Below, piece after piece: positions 14,701-27,500 of a stretch of DNA of 64,000 bases. Source of the DNA: Hydractinia symbiolongicarpus (lineage: Eukaryota; Cnidaria; Hydrozoa; Anthoathecata; Hydractiniidae); assembly GCF_029227915.1 (NCBI RefSeq), contig NC_079877.1, forward strand, positions 24,393,851 through 24,457,850, in the 5' to 3' direction. The notes under the pieces are model-generated. The model saw only the letters and a list, made by a program, of their open reading frames with translations. It ran no database searches and was not told the origin of the DNA. The position numbers and the translations under genes were made by a program. Each line of letters opens with the position of its first letter. Positions within the stretch are counted from its first letter, which is position 1.

Positions 14701-17653
14701 AAATAAAATACTGCTCGCCCAGTTAATCAACTGTTAAACTTGGTTGTTGTTATTGGTTATTTAAGAGCTAACAACAGTGCCATATACAGTGAAATTTTGT
14801 CTAGCTCACAGTGAAAAAACAAGTACACCTGCTTAATTTCTTGCAACAAAAAAAATTACTTCTTATATAAAAAGATCCAAAAATGCGTGAAACAGTAACA
14901 TTGTCCTAATTAAACAAATTTATCATCTACAACCAGAGACCAGTAATGTGTGTAATGCTAAATATTAATTTTATCAGTTTATTGTTCAAAATTTAACATT
15001 TTATGCATCCACACTTGATGAAAATTTCTGCTTTTTAAGAACCATAAAATGTAAACGGATGCTTTAAAAACTTTTTAGTAAAACATGTAAGATGTTCTAG
15101 CACAAAATTGGATAGATATTAAATTTACTTATCAGAGTATGCTAAAGTATGCTGCTTTGAAAGAAATTGTCTTTCCATCAAGTAACAATTTCTGGCTGTT
15201 ATAATTGCTAACAACAATTTAGAATGATCAGTCAAGTCAGCTCACATAATTAGTTGATTTTAAAAACCATATGTTTTAAATGGGTGCCAGCAAGAAAAGC
15301 CTTTTCCAAAGATAAAGTGAAGTACAACCTGAAATGACCCAACCTTCAATGGGTGTACTGTCAATGTTTAATGATAATCTTTCTAGGAAGTACAACAGAA
15401 AACACAAGTAGTAAACAAACAAAGATTAGAGCAGTCTTAATTTATTGAAAATTACTGGGAAATATGTAATTTTTATCATGAGATTTGGTTATAACAAACT
15501 TTAAAATTGTTAAATTAAAACTGATCAAATCATCCTCAAAAAAGACACCGAGAATAAATTGTGTTGTTCTTTTCTGCTTAAAGGGTGTCGGTTTTAAATT
15601 ATTTTACTAGGCTGTATGAAAACATTTGTCATGCTGTAATTTACGCAAAAAAAGTATAACAATACTCTTCACTTAAAGTTTCTATTTCAAAAAACACAAT
15701 TGTTTCTAGTTAATTGGGCTGTTTATTTTAGTATCCCAGCAGCCAGCCGTTTCTTAACCACTCATTAACCACTGGACATCTATTATTTTAAGTGTAATAA
15801 CTGTCAGAGCAATAAAATATGAGCAAAAGATGCTGTTATATTTTGATGTCTATGTTTGTTCTACTTATCATACAACATCAATGTTGTGTGTTGCTTACTT
15901 AAATACTGCAAGAATTATACCTTCTTTATACAATGTGTTATTTATTTTAATTAAGTTGTAATAAGAAGTATACATAGTATATAGATCTCCACCTCCAGAT
16001 TTTTATGCCAGCTTTGAAAACTATTATCATGGTATGATGCCGTGTCTGCATAAAAACATAACAAGAATAATGATCTTTTTAAAAATACTACCTTATTCTC
16101 CAAGTGAAGCAGTGTGTTTTTCAAGTCTGTTTTATTTGCTTAAGTTCTCAAAAACAACAACACACATGGTACAAACAAACCTTTGGATTAGAGAATATTT
16201 TTCAAAAACGAAGTCACTATCCACTACAGATTCACCTTTTAATGGCTGTTCATTTTCGACTTTAGTGACTTACACGAAAGTGGAGCTATTGGCAGTGAAA
16301 AAGTTGATGATCTCTGAGGACAAAAACAACATCTTAAATCATCCTAAATATAATATTAGGCATCCAAATATAACTAAAAATGACAGAAAAGTTCTCCATG
16401 GATACCCATTATTTATTCGATATAAGCACTTACCTTGCTTTTAACTTAAGTTCCCTATAAAAATAAACTTTTTGAACTAGCCAGCTAGCTATATCCTTCG
16501 AAATTTTGCATAGAAACACAAGTTTATTGCACTTAAAGCCAGTCAAAGCAACAACAAACCTTTCTAAAACATTTTTTAACAAATACATCTCCTTGTGTTT
16601 GTCTCTGTTCCCTCGTCAAAACGAACTTTTAATTTACTGATATTTAATACATTTTATGGACTGTAGTTTATTTTACTGCCAAAAAGAATACAAAAGAAAA
16701 AAATTAAAAAAAAGTAGCAAATACATACATCATAAAAAATAAATTTTTCATAAACAGGTTATCTGGACGTCATGTGGTTCTAAAGTGAGTATAACTTCCT
16801 GGACCTTAACCGTTTTAGTGGTTCGTTTATTACACACTATTTTTCGAGACGTGGTTTGAGGTTATTGAATAGTTTTATAGCCCCTTAAGGGGAGAAAAAA
16901 TACTTTGATACAATTTTACGTAACTTTTCCTGACCAGTGTCTTGCTGTAAAGGAGATAAAGCTCAATAATTATTAATTTGTACAGTTCTAAAACCAATTG
17001 ACTTATACAGACCACCAAATTAAAAGAAACTTTGTCAAAATATAATTGGTCATGTCTTAAGTAAAAAAAAATCTATAAAAAGAAATTAGTGATAATGATG
17101 TTGTAGTTTAAGCAAAAGAAATATTTATTTTGTTCTTTTGCTTTCTTCACAAAATAAACTTTTGTTTGTTTTTTCTCTTTCCCTACTAAAATAGTAGATA
17201 CAGCCATTTTCATCTAACCCTGTCTACTGCTAGTGTTGATGCCAAAATTCTAATTAAGAGTGTTATCGAATCAATGTGCAGCTTTTCTAATTCAATTTAT
17301 TTCATGTCAGCAAAATATTGCCCTCTGCTATATGATGCTATGATGCACAAACAAACAACAGTTAAATAAACTAAGAAAATTAAACCTAAAAAGGTAATTA
17401 TAATTGCCTTTATGGTTGAGTAAAAAAATTTGATCTGAAAAAAAACATCCTTTAGGGCATGAGTGACAGATTGGTTGAGAATTGACAGATCTAGAGTCTT
17501 AACAAGTTGATGTATAAAATTTACATAATTAACATACGATAAACAAATTCATGGTGACACAGGTAATAATCTCAAAACACATCCTGATGTGAAGTTTAGA
17601 CAGCCAAAAAAATCCTAAAATTGCAGGACACTTTAATTTCATTAAAACTTTGC
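11792..17653. other. 5.9 kb with no supported gene, upstream of the myosin start
   Basis: AT-rich sequence 5' of the myosin ATG. Any non-coding first exon and promoter of the myosin gene should be here, but nothing in it identifies them. It includes a (TA)n tract at 13542-13600 and the longest unexplained ORF of the window (16034-16444, plus, 136 codons), whose translation shows no family I recognise and whose composition fits chance. Confidence 0.6.
13542..13600. repeat. (TA)n microsatellite
   Basis: About 59 bases of TA and TAA units, upstream of the myosin gene. Confidence 0.9.
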
Positions 17654-19930
17654 TGCATCATCATCATCATCATTCTCGGTTTAACGTCAGATTTCCATGC
17701 TAGCATGGGTTGGACGGAGTATATTAATGACCCTCTTCCAATCTGATGTAGACTGTGTTAGATCTAAACTCAACTTCCGCTGTATCAAGTCTGTCCTTAT
17801 AACCTCCTGCCAAGTCTTTCCCCCAAGAACTATGAAGTCTTTACACTTTCTTACATAATTATCCTCCTCCATTCTTTCGAAGTGCCCCAGCCAATTCAAT
17901 CTTCTTGTCTGGATAACATCTTTAATACTACGGATACTTAGCCTGCTTCTTAGCTCTTAGACTGGCGTTACACATCCACCTAACCATCCTCATATCATTC
18001 CTTTCTAAACGGTCAAGATATTCCTGCTTCACTGCCCATGTCTCACTGCAGTACAACATAACGCTTCTTACACAGGCTTCATACAACCTACCTTTTACCT
18101 CAATTGACAAGACTCTGCCGGTCAACAAAAGAAGAAACTCTGTGAACGTTTTCCAAGCAGAACAAATCCTGCAAGTAACACTTCTTCCAACACCCCCCTC
18201 ACTGCCCAACACATCACCTAAGTAACAGAAGTTCTCAACTATCTCTAACGAGCCACTGTTGTACATCATTAAAGCTTGAAATACTTCATTCTCTATAATC
18301 TTACCTTTCCAACATTTGCATACAAATTGAATGTCAGCTCTTAACCTTCCACCAATACTACTGCACTTTCATATGTACCCAATGCTTGTAAGTCTGATAA
18401 AAAATTGAGTTACTACTAGCCCCTTTCCTGCAAACTCCACAAGGCCACTTTCCAACTACAAGGTCACACTTTAATGCAATGCTACTAATCATAACTTTAG
18501 ACATTGCTGCGTTCACCCTTAGCCCTTTCTCTTCTAGTCCTTTCCTCCTCTTCTCAAACTTTTTAACTAATTCTTCCATCCACTCTGCTATGAGAACCAA
18601 ATCATCTGCATACAATAACTCCCATGGACAACCTTTTCTAAACTCCATCGACAGCACTTCTCAGACGAGAACAAACAACAAAGGACTAAGTACAGAACCC
18701 TGATGTACACCAACATTTACACTAAATTCATCACTAAGTGAATCGTTAATCGAATAAATTGTTAATCCTGACACAACTTCTAGCATTGCTGTACATGGAC
18801 TGTACCATCGTAACTAGCCACTCATCCAAACCTAATTTTCTCTTGCAAAGCCCAGAGGCAGACCGAGAAAGACTTGGCAGGAGGTTATAAGGACAGACTT
18901 GATACAGAGGAAGTTGAGTTTAGATCTAACACAGTCTAGATCAGATTGGAAGAGGGTCATTAATATACCCCGTCCAACCCATGCTAGCATGGAAAACGGA
19001 CGTTAAGCCGAGAATGAATGAATGAACTGGGCTAGCCAAAACACCTTCATCATTACGTATACACTTCTCACCTACAACATCTTGATTAGTCTTTTTTATT
19101 TGATTTGCTATCTTTAATACCTCATTGTGCTGGTCTTTCCTTCGTAACACATCTGCAAATCTGTTTCTCTCTGCTTCTGATTTTGCCTGTTGTACAAACA
19201 CGACGTTAAGCTTCTAAGTAAATATTTTTACTACCACCTGACTTCCACTGTTTCCAAAGTTTCCTCTTTCCCTTTAACACTGGTTAACCTCATTATTCCA
19301 CCACCAGGTCTGTTTATGTCTAGCTGGTCCTTTCGTCCACCCACAGGTATCATCAGAAGCTTCTAGAAGATAATTCTTCAAAGTAGTCCAAGTACTTTCA
19401 ACATTGCCACTATCACATTGACCATTGTGAGCTAACTGCTGAACTTTTGCACTAAATTGTCTTGCTACAATCTCTTCCTTCAGCTTCCAGACTTTACGAC
19501 AGGGCCTGTACTTCCCCTTGGCTTCTTTAACACTCTTCAAGATAATATCACAAACCAGCAACCTATGCTGGGAAACACACTCTTCCCCCAATAAAACTTT
19601 CATGTCCTTCACCACTTTTATGTCTGACTTTCTAACCAGGAAGTAATCTATCTGTGTCATATGTTATCAGCCTACTCTGTCTCTTACTGAATGATGTGTT
19701 GCAAACCACCATGTCCGTTGCCATTGCAAACTCAAGCAATTTCTCCACTCTCTTATTTCTGCTCCCGAATCCATAACCTCCATGCACACTTCTATAACCT
19801 TCAGATGACTTCCCAACATGACCATTAAAGTCGCCACCCACCATGACAAGTTCAATGTCTCCAAACTTTGATGTGACTGCTATTAATTCATCATCATCAT
19901 AAAACTTATCTTTATCTTCCTCACTGAGTC
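17654..19930 (-). mobile_element. Decayed, 5'-truncated RTE-type non-LTR retrotransposon (LINE)
   Basis: Read on the minus strand, the fragments follow RTE order: endonuclease end (VMVGGDFNGHVGKSSEGY, then TQIDYFLVRKSDIKVVKDM and WWWNNEV), linker (AERNRFADVLRRKDQ), reverse transcriptase C-terminal half (RKLGLDEWLV, GVHQGSVLSPLLF, GCPWELLYADDLVLIAE), a cysteine-bearing region (CGVCRKGASSNSI), and the C-terminal WLGHFERMEEDN...KTWQEVIRTDL. The 3' end at 17655-17672 is a short (CAT)n tail on the plus strand. It is dead: frames shift at about 19660, 19270 and 18360, the front of the endonuclease is missing, and the RT palm before RKLGLDEW is deleted where a second copy has inserted. The RTE clade call rests on remembered family consensus. 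Confidence 0.88.
18843..19027 (+). mobile_element. Short 3' fragment of the same RTE family nested in opposite orientation
   Basis: Plus-strand ORF PRGRPRKTWQEV...DWKRVINIPRPTHASMENGR then stop, followed by GTTAAGCCGAGAATGAATGAATGAA. The same C-terminus is present in the host element at 17687-17850 on the minus strand with few differences. The insertion is extremely 5'-truncated (about 185 nt) and ends in (GAAT)n. It separates the host's GVLA linker from its RT fragment. No clear target duplication is visible. Confidence 0.85.
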
Positions 19931-22676
19931 ATCTTCTATAAATTTATGTGTCATTTCTGCAGGTTACAGTCAAGATTAAGTGATACAATCAACATCGAAC
20001 CAAGATAAATATTTATCTATAAAATTTTTTTAATGGACCTACTAATATTATGGTAAGTCTGAATGAAACAGAATTTTTCAGGCTATGTAGCTATATACTT
20101 ATTTGATAATTGCAAGAGATGCTTTATCATGGGAAACTTAACACATTGTAATAAATTCAGGAAATGAATTCCACCCCAGAGGACCGTGTTATTTTTAAAA
20201 CTGGGTATTAAATAATATCTTTCACTTAAAAAAACACAATTAAATTGAGAAGCTACTTTGTGCATCAGCAACATCTTGCCTAGCTAGCAGTGAGTGTGAT
20301 TTGATTCAGTGTCACCAGCAGAACTGCGAGCTAAAGAGAAACCCACATGCTACATGCAACAATATGTTAACAACGCAGATGCAGATAGCTTATCATGTGG
20401 TTTAAGTTTTATCATGCCAGTTGTAGTTTATTATGGCACATTCATGATGTTTCCACGAGTCACTACTTCTAGACAGTATGTTGACAACGATGCACTGAAA
20501 TTACAGTAGCTCAGTCTTTTTTTTGATTATATTTTCCAAAAATAAGAACATACTTGCGTGGGTGAACCATTCCTCAGTGAGGAAACCTTTAAGTCTTAAT
20601 AGTCATCCTGCAATTGCAAGAAGCATTTTTCTTAAATAAATGTTAACCTACTACCACTGCAAAGGATTTCCATGACTGTCAGAGTTCAACCAGTACAATT
20701 TGTACTCAAAATATTGACCTAGCTAGTTACCTAGCTAACTAGTTATGAAGCTCAATATTATAAACTAGATAGTTTACCCATTTGTTATAGTTAATTTCTT
20801 ATATTGTAAAAATACCACGTACTGATAAAATTAAATTCGCAAAACATTACAAACATTGATTGTTATCGTTTTCAAATTAGCTGTAGACAGGTCCAGTGCA
20901 TATAAAGATTTTAAAGAAAGAGAGTATTCTATACTTTCTGCTTTGCCCTCCAGTCGGAAATTAATGTAAGCTTTCCTTTGATTTGACAAAAACAAATTAA
21001 AAAACATTAGCCTCGCTTCTGATTTGCATTCTAACAACTGCCTCGCTGCGTCAATTTATCAACAAGGCGGTGGGGCTCCCCACAATCTCGGCAGGGCCCC
21101 GCGTTGGCGCCACGCTCTGCACACCGCAATTATTATTACCAAGAAAATCTACATATTGAATGAAAATCAATCAGAGAATACTGGAGTTAAAATATTGCTG
21201 AAAAAGAAATTAAAATGTATTATTACGAAAAGATCTAAAAATGCAATATAGCCTTTGCTTCTGCAAATCTTAAGAATTCAGAAATATATCCTCCTTATTT
21301 TACCAAAACAAGTGATAAAGAACTACATGTGTCCTATGAGAAATTCTCGAAATAAGTGCTAAGGTTTTTTATTTCTTAGCAATTTACAGTTATATAAATA
21401 TCTTTGAAGTCGTATTTTTAGTTCATGACAACATACAAAGTGTGTGAATTAATAATGAGACTCATTCATATTTTCGTGTATTCAGATACAACACCATGGA
21501 TAAATGAACAGCTTCGTTTTATGCTTTATATGATCATATGAAGAAAGCGAGAAAGGCGGTGTAGTGTTTGGCTATCATGATAATAAAATTTGGATAAATT
21601 GAAATCGCGAAAAAATAAAATGAAAATAATTTGGCCTGCCTGTGGTGCTTAACATAAATCTATCCTGATTTTCTCTGTACTTTCTGTTTCAATGTAAATG
21701 TTAGATTAATGAAATTCTATAGCCAAACCTGAATTCTCCCCCTCGTTCTATGTCTTAATGTCATTTCCCACAATCTTATTCCCCGAGCTTATTTCTGATA
21801 TGTGTGACACACACACGCCACATATCAGAAAACAAAAAAGGGAGCCCTGGAAACGATATTTCTATTTCCAATAAACTTTCTGCTGTAGTCCCTTTTCTCA
21901 AGGCTGCATCAGAGTCTCAATTTTTGAGGAAAAGCGTAGTCTGACGTACAAAGTAAGAGGAAATTTTTTTATCTCTCTAGATTGACTAAAAACACATCCT
22001 CTGCAAATTTTTCTTTTTTTAAATATATGACACCTAATATGACCGACAATTCTTTGTACGGGTCTCATGGACCACGCTGGGCTTCTACTTCTAGTAAATT
22101 TTTCAAAACAAGTTAGCGAAAAACTGGAGATATCTGTTGAATGTATTATATACAGTGTAACTTGATTCGCGTAACATATTAAACACAATAAATACAAAAA
22201 TTACCCTATCCTGAAATAGACGTAGAATTTCAATTTTAACATTCGTTAAATCGAACTATTTCCGTATAAAAGCTACCGAGAGTTTACTGTTTTGAGGTAA
22301 AATCATCTCTACGTTCATTGCAAATTTTCGCTGGTAGGAACAACAGAGTTTCCACTTAGTAGAAAGTCTTTGCAACACCAGACATTTTTTGACTAAAGTT
22401 CCATTTCTCATGTTTTCCAGTTTTTTTTTAGAGATTTTATACTGGAACTCTCTAATTAAGTAAATTTGATACAAACGTTATGGATAAAACCATATATATA
22501 TATAAAACAGTTTGCAAAAAATTATTAGTAATTCCTTGAAAACAGATTTGAAATACAATCCTTGCCAATACAAAAAATGAAAATAATTCTTAAATGATGT
22601 TGCAGGCAATTTGAAAAAATATTTTGAAAATCCCAGTCAATTTCTAACTTTCCTCACTCAGTGCTCCTTGTTCAGT
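19931..22676. other. 2.7 kb without a supported gene
   Basis: AT-rich intergenic DNA between the LINE and the first foldback element. It contains a small GC-rich patch at 21059-21125 and a perfect palindrome at 21791-21832 (see findings). Short ORFs here show no recognisable domain. Confidence 0.5.
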
Positions 22677-22771
22677 GCAACCTCGATGCCAGTGCCTGTA
22701 GCGTTTTTTGAAATAAGGATGAAACTTCGTCCTCATATGAAAAACGCTACAGGCCCTGGAATCGAGGTTGC
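22677..22771. mobile_element. CAACCTCG-family foldback element
   Basis: Arms of about 32 bases: left 22677-22709 (GCAACCTCGAT...CTGTAGCGTTTTTT) and right 22740-22771, its near-perfect reverse complement. An 11-base direct repeat CACTCAGTGCT occurs on both sides (about 22655 and 22771), a possible target duplication. Confidence 0.8.
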
Positions 22772-23623
22772 ACTCAGTGCTTAAATACAAAAATAAGTGA
22801 AAGAAACTCAATTTGTGATTTTATTAAAAAAGAAAATTATACAGAGAATCACAGTTATTATACATAGGCATATGTACATTATCTACAGTACGGTATCATG
22901 TCTAAATAATCCTAAATTAAATGTCCAAAGAAAAACAGGCGTGAAAAATGTATTTATCTACTGCGAACGCCATCTTGTTCCTCCAAATTTTTGCCTTTGT
23001 AGATTTGAAAGTATAAAAAATTTCAAAAAAAAAGATTTCTAAGCAGCCATCAAATACTCATTACATACCCTTTACTATCATTATTCTTCATGACCGACGA
23101 ATTCGTAGGGCGAGAGAAACCCCCTTTAAAATTGGCGCTATCGTAGAAATCTTTTGAATTTAAACTAACTAGATTGGAGAATAACAAATTGGCGGACTTG
23201 CTCCTTCATTTATTTCCCTCATCCCCCGTTTCGTCAGCACTCCTTTTTTTACAAAAAAAATTTAAGAAACGAATTTTAGATCAAATCTGTGAGAAAAAGG
23301 ATAAAATTAGAAGTAGGAAATTTAATTTTTTCACTCCTTTACGACTGTTGGCGTTTTATATAATTTACTTTATTTGCAAATTCTTTCGAAAATAAAAAGA
23401 TTTACATAAATTACATTACTAAACTTATATAACTTCAAACCAATGTAAATCGTACTTTAATACAATCAACACAAAGGTATATTTACATCACACTATTTTT
23501 CTGCACGAGGCAGCAAAAGCACCTCTTTAATTACATATAAAAAACGAGTTTTTTGAAGCGACATAATAATTGCAAAATTACCATTGTGCGTCACATGGGA
23601 CATGACCTTAATAACCACATGTA

Positions 23624-23914
23624 AAGGGGGGTTTCCACGAAGCGAATTAAACGGCGAATTCGACGGCGAAATCGATGGCGAATTCGCTTTTTAATTTTCA
23701 CGACAAAATAAATTACACGCCAAATTCATTGTTTACATTGGTTAACCGCGTTCTGATTGGTCTACAACTAGCAGCGAAACCTTTAGCCGCGAAAAAGTAG
23801 GAACTGTTTCTACTTTTCAGCAAAGCGAATATTTCGATGCAAAATCATAACAAACAAAACTGCGCATGCACAGATACAATTCGCCGTCGAATTCGCTTCG
23901 TGAAAATCCCCCTG
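23624..23914. mobile_element. MITE with long terminal inverted repeats built from GGCGAATTCG units
   Basis: Left end 23625-23669 (AGGGGGG, TTTCCACGAAGCGAATT, then repeated GGCGAATTCGACGGCGAA) matches the reverse complement of 23876-23912 (TTCGCTTCGTGAAAATCCCCCT). About 290 bp, no ORF. It sits 0.65 kb beyond the stop of the RNF13-like gene. Confidence 0.82.
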
Positions 23915-24562
23915 TACTCAGGAATCTTCTCTTTTCAGTTTGATAATATTAAGATCCTTTGAAAAATGGTAAACCATGTTTAAAATAGAGCTGACCATTT
24001 TTAATCAGAGGTTTGATTAGAAACACGTAAACAGACACCTTCTTCAAAAAATTATAATATAAAAAAATAAAGACTAAAGTGAAGACTGGAATGCTATCTC
24101 AACATAACTGGGCGCGCTGCACGGCGTTAACAGTTTGTCTCGATTGTTCGAATTATCTTCAAAACAAAGATAAAAACAATTTAAATCTCTAAACATTAAA
24201 AGTCTTTACGCCAATCAACTTGACGTTTCTCAGTGCCCAATATCTCTTTTTAAAATGTTTTTTTAGAAAAAAACAAATACTAGCGATATTTCCTTACCTC
24301 TTTGAAACCAATTATTTGCAGATTTCTTTTCAATTTCAATGCAATTTCCGGTAATATGAGATACTCCCTCCTGCCCTTCTCCCATCTTAAGACCTTTCCA
24401 GAAAACACTTCAAAAACGTACTAAATTTTTTACATAAAAATAAATTCTCCTTGAAAATGACGTCATGAATGTCTATTTTACTGACGTCATCATGTATTTG
24501 TGCAATTTGTGTTAGACGTTTGACTTGACGTTTTCACAGAAATAATAATAATTACAATCCCC

Positions 24563-27500
24563 TTAAACATCAATAGCGCCTGAATGGCGCACTTCTTGTG
24601 TGCTGGATAATAAAGGCGTTCGCTCGTCCGTTGATTCTTCTGCACTCTCCTCCGTAGCTGTTTGCTGCGAACCCGTACTAGCATTATCAAAAGGCTCTAA
24701 ATGTTTATTTTTTCTTTTCTTTTTCTTCTCTGGATCAGCGGGTTGTTTGCACACTGGACAGAGCTTTTTACCCGATGTTAACCATGGGTCTACACATTTA
24801 CAATGGTAAGCTAAATAAAAACATAAAACTCTTACTCCGCAGGGAATACAGAAATAGATACAGCCTTATTAAAAGCTCTTTTAAAAAATGATCAAGTCAA
24901 TTTACTATGTTTCCCCCATTAACGCTACTACAATTAAACAGGGTTTTTTTTTATAGACACGGTGTAGACTGACTACAAGAATTTTTTCTGTTTTTTTTTA
25001 ATTATTTTAACAATGTCAAACTTTGACCATCTATCTATCCCTTTTGATAATCTTGCAAAGCCGAAGTGGGCTGGTCACGACATTTTTCGCCTCACCGTCC
25101 TCCATACATAAAAATATAGTTACCATGGTTACAGGGTAATATTCTAATTTTATCATTTTCTTCGTATTCTTCAATACATATCGCGCACATATCATACTCA
25201 TCACCTGCAAGGATAAAAGTATATTATACAAAATCAGGGGTATTAGTCCAGGAGCTAGGGGGGATTTGGTTATGTTAGGAGCAAATTCTACTGTCCATAG
25301 TGTCTGTATGTGTCTGACGTTTCAGGAAAATTATGTTTCCCATTTTGAATTTTCTTGTGAGTGTGCATTTTAAAGACCGGAATATAAAAGTCAGTTTCCC
25401 AGGGCTGGTATACGGAACTTACAAAAAGGTCAATATCTCAAAATTTGCTTGTGCTGCAGCTTTAAAAGTTGAACAGAACATACATCTGCAGATAGGCTTT
25501 TAAACATGGAATAAAATGTATTCGTAAAAAGTGCTAATGTGAGCAAAAATTTAGACATTTAATGATTTTTATAACTCCCAAAAAACTTCATCGACGTACA
25601 AATTGATATAAAAGTTCTTTTGAGAGCATTTACAAAGTTTTATAGGTAATGGGTAATGATATGTAAATATATTATACTTTTGACTGTGGTGAGATTTTAG
25701 AAGTTTTCTATGGAGAATATCGTTTTATACACTGTCTTTATGTGATTACTGTTGCAAATAATGGAAGAGTTTTATGAAGAGTAGATAAATAGACAATAAA
25801 CGATTTAAAAACATGTAGTGCTGTAAATTATGTATTAATTTTTTGATTCTCGGAAAAAGAAGAATATAATTGGAGCAAACCAAACAAAAATTGTTATAAT
25901 ATTCATCCAGTCACTGTCTTTCTCGCTGTCATTTTCTTTCTCACTAAGATCCTCACCGTCAACATCTCTACTACCTTCGCAGTCGTTTAGCTCATCACCA
26001 TCATCTCTCCGTTTTGGCAATTTTTGCATTCAAAGAAAAGCATTGACATTGGTTTGTGCTGCAAGTCATCTTCTTGCATGAACAGGTGGTAAATGGTCTG
26101 GTCTCTTCACAATCCACTGTAATTCAAGGCTGCGGTTCATCACTTGCCAACCACAACCGTCTGGTTTATTCGGAATGTGGCTGCTTTTTAGGGCCTTTTT
26201 CCTAGTTTTTGAAGTAAAACTGTATCTAATACCCTGCTAATCTCTAATATCGCAGATTGCAAACGCTTGAAGGGCTTTGACTTATTTTTTTTCGAAGAGT
26301 ACTACCACAATTTGCCAGGGGTAGTGGCAACGCACCAAGTTCATATTGCATAACTTCCCTCAGATCCAAATTTCGTCATGGTTGGATGGAGAGTAACTTT
26401 AAAATAGCCTCTCTGTCATGGCAAACTTTTGAACGTCAACCATCGTCAACCATCACTTTGATGGTTGACGTCTTTGTATCAAATGTTTTCAGGGTTTTTT
26501 TTTCCTTGTAACATCATAAAATCCAACATTGTTAGTCTCGACTCCATCCAAGCATGGTCTACCGACATTCTGGGCGTTTAATAAAATATTTTGTACATCC
26601 TCAGTTGTTGTTATACCAGATAAAAGAGAGACGATACTTGTGCTTATCAGATATGGATTTGCTCAGCTAGTTTTTAGAAACATTTAAGGTGGGATGTACT
26701 TTATAAAACATAAACTTGAAATAATAAATGCCCATCCATTTGAACTTTCATCTAATACCAAAAATCTAAACCATAAAGATAAGTGTCAAATTATTCACAT
26801 ATAACATCACAGCAATTTAGAACATGCTCTTCATCACACTTCGTCCTCTTGACACCAAGGTCCTTTGTTAAGCTTTTCGAACTGTCCAAGTCAATGGTCC
26901 TTCTCATATCTGCAGCAAGTGTGGCAATATGAAGACTGAAAAATCTCCAGCGTTGAACTGATATTGATACTGCTTTGTTACATCCTGATCCCGTTTGATC
27001 ACGGTTTGTTTGCTTCATTACTTGACCAACAGGCAGCATGTTAAATGTTCCTTCGTTTCGTCTAGTAGAAAAATTTTTATTTGATATTCTTGGTAAATTT
27101 GATGGAAACCTTGTTTGGAGTTGTTGTTGACTAGCCCAGTAGTATCTGAAGTGTCTTTCATGGTTAAATCGATCGTAAACATGTACGCAAATGAGCATTT
27201 GTTGCTTGTGGCTTCTAAGCTAAGGTTTCAATCGCCAACACGTCTAGCTTTAACAAAGTCTAACAGAATTTGCATCATGTCAAGTCAAACTTTGCCACAA
27301 AACAAAATTCCTGGGTTCAAAGTTTGGTGTAAAATCCTTCTAAAGTAGAATAAAGGTGATCCATCGATTGGAAGGCATCAATCAAAAATTGTGCTTTCCT
27401 TTTATGTAACAATTTCTCGAATCTTTCAGACTCAATACACTTCACACCAGAATGTCCATTTTTTCGCTGCATTGTTTCATACAGACACTTTGCAACCCTG

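Noticed and set aside
16034-16444. Long ORF, 136 codons, plus strand
   Set aside because: No domain, no supporting splice structure, and composition (Lys, Asn, Thr, Ser, Phe) as expected of AT-rich DNA read by chance.
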